A stretch of 12,716 nucleotides of DNA from Actinomycetes bacterium (lineage in GTDB: Bacteria > Actinomycetota > Acidimicrobiia > Acidimicrobiales > Microtrichaceae): positions 1-12,716 of the forward strand of contig JAEZFI010000281.1 in NCBI GenBank assembly GCA_023437745.1, in the 5' to 3' direction. Below, piece by piece: positions 7,884-12,716 of this stretch. The notes beneath the pieces were generated by a model, which ran no database searches, had not been told where the DNA came from, and worked only from the letters and a program-made list of their open reading frames with translations. Positions within the stretch are counted from its first letter, which is position 1. Each line of letters starts with the position of its first letter. The translations under genes and the position numbers were made by a program.

Positions 7884-7889
7884 GCCCTC

Positions 7890-8303
7890 ATGGCCCCCAC
7901 CAAGAAGAAGCAAATGAGTGCCGAGCACAAGGCGGCTTTGGCCGCCGGACGCACCATGGGACGAGCGGTCAAGAACTACCTCGAAGCGCTCGAGACCAAC
8001 CGCCCCAAGCGTGGGCGGAAGCGGACCACCGACTCGATCAACGCACGCCTCGACGCGATCGAGAACGCGCTGCCCGATGCCGATCCGGTTCGTCGTGTGT
8101 CGTTGATCCAGGAGCGCCTGGACCTGCAGTCCGAGCTCGAGCACATGGACGCCACCGTCGACCTGTCGGCGCTGGAGGACAACTTCGTGGAGGTGGCGAA
8201 GGCCTACTCCGAATCGAAGGGATTGAGCTACGCAGCCTGGCGTGAAGCCGGCGTGCCGGCCGACGTGCTGCGCCGCGCGAGCATCAGCCGCTCCGGCCGC
8301 TGA
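7890..8303 (+). CDS. Basic 137-aa conserved actinobacterial-type protein, possible nucleic-acid binder
   Basis: Function not recognised by name. The protein opens with a lysine cluster (MAPTKKKQ), then SAEHKAALAAGR. A basic patch PKRGRKRT (39-46) resembles an AT-hook. A long charged helical or coiled-coil middle follows (about 47-105, with INARLDAIE and VSLIQERLDLQSELE). The tail AKAYSESKGLSYAAWREAGVPADVLRRA (about 103-130) looks like a small helical module, somewhat like SAP/Lsr2 tails. No membrane segment or signal peptide. It has the look of a conserved actinobacterial hypothetical protein I have seen before, but I cannot assign a family. The start at 7890 has only a weak GGTGA 10 nt upstream, or may be leaderless. 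It is convergent with purQ (9-bp gap) and divergent from purL. Coding is supported by its protein-like composition, which the opposite-strand frames lack. Confidence 0.85.
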   Translation: MAPTKKKQMSAEHKAALAAGRTMGRAVKNYLEALETNRPKRGRKRTTDSINARLDAIENALPDADPVRRVSLIQERLDLQSELEHMDATVDLSALEDNFVEVAKAYSESKGLSYAAWREAGVPADVLRRASISRSGR

Positions 8304-8305
8304 GC

Positions 8306-8320
8306 CGGTCGATCAGACCG
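8306..8320. terminator. Small hairpin in the convergent gap of the 137-aa gene and purQ
   Basis: CGGTC-GATCA-GACCG forms a 5-bp stem with a 5-nt loop spanning the 9-bp gap and the purQ stop codon. It is symmetric and could serve both strands, but there is no U-tract either way. Weak. Confidence 0.2.
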
Positions 8321-9011
8321 AGGCGGTGACGCCGGCGCGGGCATCGCTCGCGCCGGCGGCCGCCAGCAGCGATCCGACGAGGACCATCCCGTCGGTCGAC
8401 CCCAGCAGCTCGTGCGCGGCGCGCTCGGGATGCGGCATGAGGCCCACGACGTTCCGACCCTCGTTGCAGACGCCGGCGATGTCGCCCATCGAGCCGTTCG
8501 GATTGCTCGTGTATCGCAACACGATCTGATCCTGATCCCTCAATTGAGCGAGGGTCTCGGTGTCACATGTGTAGTTCCCCTCGAAGTGATTGATGGGAAT
8601 TCGCAGCTTCGCACCGACCGTGCACAGGTTCGTGAGCGCCGAGTCGGTGCTGACCACCTCGAGCTCGGTCATCTCGCAGCGGAACTTCAACCCTGCGTTC
8701 TTCTGCAGCGCACCCGGGAGCAGACCTGCCTCCGTGAGCACCTGGAAGCCGTTGCAGATCCCGACGACGGGGCCGCCGTCCGCGGCGAAGCGGGACACGG
8801 CACCCATGATCGGCGAGAAGCGGGCGATGGCCCCCGGGCGCAGGTAGTCGCCATGGGCGAAGCCGCCGGGCACGACGACGGCGTCCACACCGCCGAGATC
8901 CGCCGACTCGTGCCAAAGCAGCTCCGACGTCCCCCCGAGCTGGCTCACGACCTCCGCGACGTCGAACTCGCAGTTCGAGCCGGGAAATCGGATGATCCCG
9001 ACGGTCGCCAT
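8313..9011 (-). CDS. purQ: Phosphoribosylformylglycinamidine synthase glutaminase subunit PurQ
   Basis: PurQ is the class I glutamine amidotransferase subunit that hydrolyses glutamine and passes ammonia to PurL, bridged by PurS. 232 aa, normal length. The catalytic triad is visible: nucleophile Cys86 in VGICNGFQ, and His194 and Glu196 in LMPHPER. The N-terminus GIIRFPGSNCEFD and VVPGGFAHGDYLRPG (46-60) are family hallmarks. Its ATG shares one base with the purS stop (TGATG), so the two are translationally coupled. No purL follows directly; a plus-strand gene intervenes. Confidence 0.98.
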   Translation of the reverse strand: MATVGIIRFPGSNCEFDVAEVVSQLGGTSELLWHESADLGGVDAVVVPGGFAHGDYLRPGAIARFSPIMGAVSRFAADGGPVVGICNGFQVLTEAGLLPGALQKNAGLKFRCEMTELEVVSTDSALTNLCTVGAKLRIPINHFEGNYTCDTETLAQLRDQDQIVLRYTSNPNGSMGDIAGVCNEGRNVVGLMPHPERAAHELLGSTDGMVLVGSLLAAAGASDARAGVTASV

Positions 9012-9265
9012 CAGCCGACCGCCGTCAGCTCGATGCCGGCGTCCTCGATCACCGGATTGGTGAGGAACCGGCGGCACACGTCCTCGACCGACGAGCGGGC
9101 AGCAGCCTCGTCCGTTGCGTCGATCGTGAACCGGATCGACTTGCCGACCCGCACGTCGCGCATCCCCTCGAAGCCGAGCGAGCCCAGCGAGCGCTCGATC
9201 GTGGCCCCCTGAGGGTCTGCAACACCGGGCTTCAACGACACTTCCACCGACACGTCGAACGTCAT
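9011..9265 (-). CDS. purS: Phosphoribosylformylglycinamidine synthase subunit PurS
   Basis: PurS is the small structural subunit that links PurQ to PurL in FGAM synthase. At 84 aa it is the usual size. It shows LKPGVADPQG (11-20), the central LGFEGMRDVRVGKSIRF stretch, and the C-terminal FLTNPVIEDAGIE. The ATG at 9265 is preceded by GAGGG about 5 nt upstream, a usable Shine-Dalgarno. It overlaps purQ by one base and follows purC after 45 bp, a gap that contains a GC hairpin. Confidence 0.97.
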   Translation of the reverse strand: MTFDVSVEVSLKPGVADPQGATIERSLGSLGFEGMRDVRVGKSIRFTIDATDEAAARSSVEDVCRRFLTNPVIEDAGIELTAVG

Positions 9266-9291
9266 GCCCTCAGCTTTGCAGATGGGGCCGG

Positions 9292-9312
9292 GACCCCGGA
9301 CCGGCCGGGGTC
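9292..9312 (-). terminator. 8-bp GC hairpin between purC and purS
   Basis: GACCCCGG and CCGGGGTC pair perfectly as an 8-bp stem with a 5-nt loop, starting inside the purC stop codon. No U-tract follows. It could end part of the transcripts, or act as a 3' RNA stabiliser or processing site, so that purB-purC and purS-purQ are made in different amounts. Confidence 0.35.
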
Positions 9313-10204
9313 AGGCGGGCGTCACACCCGGCCAGGCGGCGAAGTCGCGACCGGTGATCCGCTCGTAGGCCTCGCGGTACCTGGCGCTGGTGGACGCCAC
9401 GACCTCCGCCGGCAGCGGGGGCGGCGGCGGCTGCTTGTCCCAGTCGAGCGTCTCGAGGTAGTCCCGCACCGGCTGCTTGTCGAACGAGGGCGGCGTGGAG
9501 CCCGGGCTCCAGGCGTCCGCCGGCCAGAAGCGCGACGAGTCGGGGGTGAGCACCTCGTCCGCGAGGACCAGCTCGCCGTCGACGAGGCCCAGCTCGAACT
9601 TCGTGTCGGCGATGATGATGCCGCGCTCGGCTGCCAGCTCGGCGCCGCGGCGGTACAGGTCGAGCGACACGTCGCGCGCCCGCTCCGCCATCTCTCGGCC
9701 CACGAGGTTCACGGCCTCGTCGAACGAGATGTTCATGTCGTGGCCCTCGTCGGCCTTCGTGGACGGGGTGAAGACGGGCTCGGGCAGCTGCGACGACTCG
9801 AGCAGTCCCTCGGGGAGCGCCGCGCCGTGCATCGTCCCCGAGGTGCGGTACTCCTTCCACGCCGACCCGGTGATGTAGCCGCGCACGATGCACTCGATCG
9901 GCAGCATCTCCGCTTCGTGGCAGAGCATGATGCGGCCCCGCAGCTCGTCCACGCTGTCGCCGGACACACCGTCCACGTCCTCGATCGCGGTCGAGATGAG
10001 GTGCGAGCCGACGCTGCCTGCGAACTGCTCGAACCAGAAGGCGCTGACGGCGGTGAGGACCCGACCCTTGTGCGGGATGGGCTCGTCGAGGATCACGTCG
10101 AACGCGCTGAGGCGGTCGGACGTGACCATCAGCAGGCGGCCGTCGCCGGCGTCGTAGATGTCCCGGACCTTCCCGGAGTACCGATGGGGCAGTTCGATGG
10201 GCAT
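9311..10204 (-). CDS. purC: Phosphoribosylaminoimidazole-succinocarboxamide synthase (SAICAR synthetase)
   Basis: PurC joins CAIR with aspartate using ATP to make SAICAR. It is 297 aa from ATG 10204, the longer actinobacterial/yeast-Ade1 size and not the roughly 240-aa Bacillus size. Seen are YSGKVRDIYDAGDGRLLMV from residue 9, SDRLSAFDV (29-37), LPIECIVRGYITGSAWKEY (101-119), IIIADTKFELG (196-206) and DEVLTPDSSRFW (216-227). The frame stays open upstream, but this ATG fits the family N-terminus. It lies 28 bp after purB, with GAGC just upstream as a weak Shine-Dalgarno. The proline run at 259-263 is a minor oddity. Confidence 0.98.
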   Translation of the reverse strand: MPIELPHRYSGKVRDIYDAGDGRLLMVTSDRLSAFDVILDEPIPHKGRVLTAVSAFWFEQFAGSVGSHLISTAIEDVDGVSGDSVDELRGRIMLCHEAEMLPIECIVRGYITGSAWKEYRTSGTMHGAALPEGLLESSQLPEPVFTPSTKADEGHDMNISFDEAVNLVGREMAERARDVSLDLYRRGAELAAERGIIIADTKFELGLVDGELVLADEVLTPDSSRFWPADAWSPGSTPPSFDKQPVRDYLETLDWDKQPPPPPLPAEVVASTSARYREAYERITGRDFAAWPGVTPA

Positions 10205-10232
10205 GATGTGCTCGCTGGGGGTCGGCGACGGT

Positions 10233-11660
10233 TCAGAGGATCGAGCCAGGATCGTAGGCGGCCGCGGCGCCGTGCCGGGCGGCGATCGCCTCCACCGCCG
10301 CCACGAACGCCGCAGTCTGCGCGCCGGCCGCACCGGTGAACGACAGCGGGTCGTCGAGGACGCCGTCGAGCGCCCCGGGAGCGAGGCCGAGGCGAGGGTC
10401 CGCGACCAGGCGGTCGACCAGGTCGTTGCGACCGCTGCCGCGCTCCCGCATCTCGAGCGCCACCGCGACGGCGTGCTCCTTGATCGCCTCGTGGGCCTGC
10501 TCCCGCCCCACCCCGGCCTTCACGGCCGCCACGAGGATCTTCGTGGTCGCCAGGAACGGGAGGTACCGCTGGAGCTCGGCGTCGATCACGGCCGGGTAGG
10601 CGCCCAGGTCGTCGAGCACCGTGAGGAACGTCTCGTACAGGCCGTCGATGGCGAAGAACGCGTCCGGGAGCGCCACCCGCCGGACGACCGAGCAGGACAC
10701 GTCGCCCTCGTTCCACTGGTTGCCGGACAGCCCGGCGACCATCGTCTGGTAGCCGGTGAGGACGGTGGCGAACCCGCACACGCGCTCGCAGCTCCGGCTG
10801 TTCATCTTGTGCGGCATGGCCGAGCTGCCGACCTGGCCGGGACGGAAGCCCTCCGTCGACAGCTCATGGCCCGCCATCAGGCGGAGCGTCGTGGCGAGGC
10901 TCGCGGGGCCGGCCGCCGCCTGCACGAGGGCGGACACCACGTCGAGGTCGAGGCTGCGGGGGTACACCTGGCCGACGTTGGTCAGCGTGTGGGCGAAGCC
11001 GAGGTGCTGAGCGATCGCCCGCTCCAGCTCGCCCACCTTCTCGGACGATCCCAGGAGGTCGAGCTGGTCCTGCTGGGTGCCGACGGGCCCCTTGATGCCG
11101 CGCAGCGGGAGTCGGGCCAGCAGGTCCTCGATCCGGTCGTAGGCCCCGAGGAGCTCCTGGCCGGCGTTGGCGAAGCGCTTGCCCAGCGTGGTGGTCTGCG
11201 CGGCGACGTTGTGGGTGCGGGCGGTGAGGGGCTGCTCCGACCACTCGGCGGCACGCCGGGCCAGACGGACGAGCGCGGCGACGATCCGGTCGCGGACGAG
11301 CTCGAGCCCCCGCCGGATCTGGAGCTGCTCCACGTTCTCGGTCAGGTCACGGCTGGTCATCCCCTTGTGGATGTGCTCGTGTCCTGCCAGCGCGCAGAAC
11401 TCGTCGATCCTCGCCTTCACGTCGTGGCGCGTCACGCGCTCGCGCTCGTCGATCGACGCCAGGTCGATGTCGTCGAGGACCGCCTCGTAGGCGGCGATCG
11501 CCGCCTCGGGCACGTCCACCCCCAGCGAGCGCTGCGCCTTCATCACGGCGATCCACAGCTCGCGCTCCGTGCGCACCTTGGCCCGGGGCGACCAGATCTC
11601 GACCATCGCGTCGCTGGCGTAGCGGTCGGCCAGCACGTTCGGGACTGCGTTGTCGCTCAC
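10233..11660 (-). CDS. purB: Adenylosuccinate lyase
   Basis: PurB releases fumarate twice: from SAICAR to give AICAR, and from adenylosuccinate to give AMP. 475 aa from GTG 11660. Features of the fumarase/aspartase superfamily are clear: HIHKGMTSRDLTENV (96-110), TARTHNVAAQTT with catalytic-type His150 (146-157), and the signature GSSAMPHKMNSRSCER (278-293) with the mobile-loop serine near 280. The SSAMPHKMN form is the one I associate with actinobacterial PurB. It is the first gene of purB-purC-purS-purQ, divergent from the cysteine-rich gene. TAGTCT sits 6 nt before the GTG and no Shine-Dalgarno is visible, consistent with leaderless translation. Confidence 0.98.
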   Translation of the reverse strand: MSDNAVPNVLADRYASDAMVEIWSPRAKVRTERELWIAVMKAQRSLGVDVPEAAIAAYEAVLDDIDLASIDERERVTRHDVKARIDEFCALAGHEHIHKGMTSRDLTENVEQLQIRRGLELVRDRIVAALVRLARRAAEWSEQPLTARTHNVAAQTTTLGKRFANAGQELLGAYDRIEDLLARLPLRGIKGPVGTQQDQLDLLGSSEKVGELERAIAQHLGFAHTLTNVGQVYPRSLDLDVVSALVQAAAGPASLATTLRLMAGHELSTEGFRPGQVGSSAMPHKMNSRSCERVCGFATVLTGYQTMVAGLSGNQWNEGDVSCSVVRRVALPDAFFAIDGLYETFLTVLDDLGAYPAVIDAELQRYLPFLATTKILVAAVKAGVGREQAHEAIKEHAVAVALEMRERGSGRNDLVDRLVADPRLGLAPGALDGVLDDPLSFTGAAGAQTAAFVAAVEAIAARHGAAAAYDPGSIL

Positions 11661-11666
11661 CGGCCG

Positions 11667-11672
11667 AGACTA
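11667..11672 (-). promoter_or_regulatory. -10 box of purB, leaderless arrangement
   Basis: TAGTCT (TAnnnT form) followed by six bases (CGGCCG) and then the purB GTG. The geometry is the same as at purL. No clear -35 is present at 16-18 nt. Confidence 0.4.
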
Positions 11673-11808
11673 CGTTCGGCCGCCCGATCCGTCCGAGTCG
11701 ACGTCCCGGTCGCCTGGGCCGAGCGGCTCGGTTCGCTCAGGGTTTCCGACCGGCGCGCCGATACGTCAACGACGACCACCGTCGGTCGGACCCGGGTCGA
11801 GGAGCACG

Positions 11809-12102
11809 ATGAGCGACTGCTGCATGAAGCACACCGCCAACCTGTCAGCCGGCGACTGCAGCCAGTGCGGCGACGGGTACTGCGACGAGTGCCTCGTCTT
11901 CCCGTTCGGCGAGCGACGCCCGCCGATGTGCATCGCCTGCGCGCTCACGTTCTCCGGGGTGCGCCACCGCGGCAACGCCGCCACCGCCCGCAAGCCGGCC
12001 CGGACCCGAGGGTTCGGTCGCCGGAAGGAGGCGGTGCGCGAGGTCACCGTGTACGAAGAGGAGCAGTTCGACCCGACCAAGCCCATCTTCGACTACTCGT
12101 AG
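11809..12102 (+). CDS. 97-aa cysteine-rich putative zinc-binding protein (B-box-like)
   Basis: The ATG at 11809 has a strong Shine-Dalgarno GAGGAG 4 nt upstream, the best in the window, which settles the start. The N-terminal half holds C4/C5, H8, C17-x2-C20, C25-x2-C28 and C41-x2-C44. This is four metal-ligand pairs in the order CxxH, CxxC, CxxC, CxxC, as in B-box-type or rhomboid-associated zinc fingers that bind two zinc ions. A basic middle (about 52-74, KPARTRGFGRRK) and an acidic, aromatic tail (YEEEQFDPTKPIFDYS) follow. There is no signal peptide or membrane span, so it is probably cytoplasmic. Its partner is unknown; it could bind nucleic acid or another protein. It is convergent with purE (4-bp gap) and divergent from purB (148 bp between starts). 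Confidence 0.88.
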   Translation: MSDCCMKHTANLSAGDCSQCGDGYCDECLVFPFGERRPPMCIACALTFSGVRHRGNAATARKPARTRGFGRRKEAVREVTVYEEEQFDPTKPIFDYS

Positions 12103-12106
12103 GAAG

Positions 12107-12562
12107 TCAGGCCGAGGCCATCTCCTCGCGGTGCGTGTCGAGGCGGGCGGCGAGGTCGGCGTCCGAGATGGCCAGCATCTGGACGACCAGCAGCGCCGCG
12201 TTCATCGACCCGTTCACGGCCACCGTCGCGACGGGGATGCCGCGGGGCATCTGGACCGTCGAGTACAGGGCGTCGATCCCGTCGAGCGCACCTCCCGACA
12301 GCGGTACCCCGACGACCGGCAGAGTCGTGTTGGCGGCCACGGCACCCGCGAGGTGCGCCGCCATGCCGGCACCGCAGATGATCGCGGCGTACCCGTTCTC
12401 CCGGGCGCTGCGCGTGAACTCGGCGACCTTGGCCGGGGTCCGGTGCGCGGACATCACCCGCACGTCGGCCTCGACGCCGAACGAGGCCAGCGTGTCGGCC
12501 GCCGGCGTCATCTTGTCCATGTCGTTCGCCGATCCCATGAGGATCGCCACCTTGTAGGTCAT
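12107..12562 (-). CDS. purE: N5-carboxyaminoimidazole ribonucleotide mutase (PurE, class I)
   Basis: PurE moves the carboxyl group of N5-CAIR to give CAIR. 151 aa, within the usual class I range. The phosphate-binding loop is MGSANDMDKM (9-18), the catalytic histidine is His40 in MSAHRTP, and GAGMAAHLAG (64-73), VGVPLSGG and STVQMPRGIPVATVAV follow. The loop reads GSAND where GSxSD is typical, so the second serine is Asn13. Class I PurE normally works with PurK, which is not in the window. Its ATG overlaps the purD stop as ATGA, with GGAGCAGGG as Shine-Dalgarno inside purD, so it is cotranslated with purD. Confidence 0.97.
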   Translation of the reverse strand: MTYKVAILMGSANDMDKMTPAADTLASFGVEADVRVMSAHRTPAKVAEFTRSARENGYAAIICGAGMAAHLAGAVAANTTLPVVGVPLSGGALDGIDALYSTVQMPRGIPVATVAVNGSMNAALLVVQMLAISDADLAARLDTHREEMASA

Positions 12563-12716
12563 CCCTGCTCCAGTTCCGCCGCCAGCGCAGCGATGTCGGT
12601 TCGATGCTGCATCCCGGGCCAGCTGATCTCAGCCACCCCGGCGTACGCGCGTTCTCGGGCCACCGCGATGGTCCGCCCTCGCCCGGTCACGTTCAGTACC
12701 CGCCCACCGGCGGTCA
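12559..12716 (-). CDS. purD: Phosphoribosylamine-glycine ligase (GAR synthetase), C-terminal end only
   Basis: Only the last 51 codons plus stop lie in the window. The visible frame reads TAGGRVLNVTGRGRTIA, then ARERAYAGVAEISWPGMQHRTDIA, ending in a short acidic tail. This is the C-terminal lobe of GAR synthetases, where GGRVL.V.G.G and the W.G..YR.DI ending are conserved. The Tyr of the usual 'YRxDI' ending is His here (MQHRTDI). It overlaps purE by four bases (ATGA). The enzyme makes GAR from phosphoribosylamine and glycine, directly after PurF. Confidence 0.93.
   Translation of the reverse strand, partial: TAGGRVLNVTGRGRTIAVARERAYAGVAEISWPGMQHRTDIAALAAELEQG

Larger units (their letters stand above)
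7490..7889. other. 400-bp gene-free region between divergent purL and the 137-aa gene
   Basis: No open frame here looks like a gene; those present are short or antisense to neighbours. The stretch holds a TAGGTT box next to purL, two copies of GTCGG(C/T)ACCGAC at 7563 and 7597, a short AT-rich island with the inverted repeat GAAA-N3-TTTC at 7687-7697, an isolated TTGACA on the minus strand at 7785-7780, and a CTGGCA/TGAAAT pair next to the plus-strand gene. It reads as a two-sided regulatory region. I recognise no known riboswitch in it. Confidence 0.6.

Noticed and set aside
7490..7889. Purine or other riboswitch upstream of purL
   Set aside because: I see no known aptamer core, and the -10 box next to the ATG suggests there is almost no leader RNA to hold one.
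7745..7972. 75-aa minus-strand frame with a hydrophobic segment, overlapping the start of the 137-aa gene
   Set aside because: It is antisense to a better-supported gene, has no ribosome site I can see, and its hydrophobic run is explained by the reverse of Lys/Ala-rich codons.
12110..12140. Inverted repeats at the junction of the cysteine-rich gene and purE as a terminator
   Set aside because: The stems (GGCC-GA-GGCC, CGAGG/CCTCG) are short, one has an impossible 2-nt loop, and both lie in the purE coding end without a U-tract.
10158..12557. 799-codon plus-strand open frame across purB to purE
   Set aside because: It reads antisense through purC, purB and purE and out of frame through the cysteine-rich gene; composition is that of a shadow frame.

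Overview
The window comes from a strongly GC-rich chromosome. It carries most of a de novo purine (IMP) biosynthesis cluster, with the pathway genes all on the minus strand. The gene styles fit an actinobacterium: a three-part FGAM synthase (small PurL plus PurS and PurQ), a PurF with a propeptide and four iron-sulfur cysteines, and a PurB with the SSAMPHKMN signature. GTG starts and -10 boxes of TAnnnT form support this. I would guess Acidimicrobiia (Ilumatobacter/Iamia-like), but this is an impression from gene style, not a search.

In the direction of transcription (right to left) the layout is: purD (3' end only) overlapping purE; a 97-aa cysteine-rich putative zinc-binding protein on the opposite strand; purB, purC, purS, purQ in a tight row; a 137-aa basic protein on the opposite strand and a 400-bp gene-free regulatory stretch; purL; an 830-aa secreted protein; purF; and purM, which runs off the left edge. 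The genes supply PRPP amidotransferase (PurF), GAR synthetase (PurD), FGAM synthase (PurL/S/Q), AIR synthetase (PurM), N5-CAIR mutase (PurE), SAICAR synthetase (PurC) and adenylosuccinate lyase (PurB). GAR transformylase (purN or purT), purK and purH are not in the window.

The unexpected parts are the non-purine genes and the control sites. The secreted protein between purL and purF has a signal peptide, four cysteine-paired repeats of about 100 residues, and a C-terminal beta-propeller-like domain resembling DUF4185/GH183 glycosidases. A hairpin and a plausible promoter lie directly upstream of it. The two small plus-strand genes break the purine row at two places; each ends only 4 or 9 bp from the end of a purine gene and points away from the start of the next purine unit. 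Both internal unit starts (purL and purB) have a TAnnnT box exactly 6 nt before the start codon, the arrangement of leaderless mRNAs. No RNA genes, insertion sequences, CRISPR arrays or defence systems were seen.
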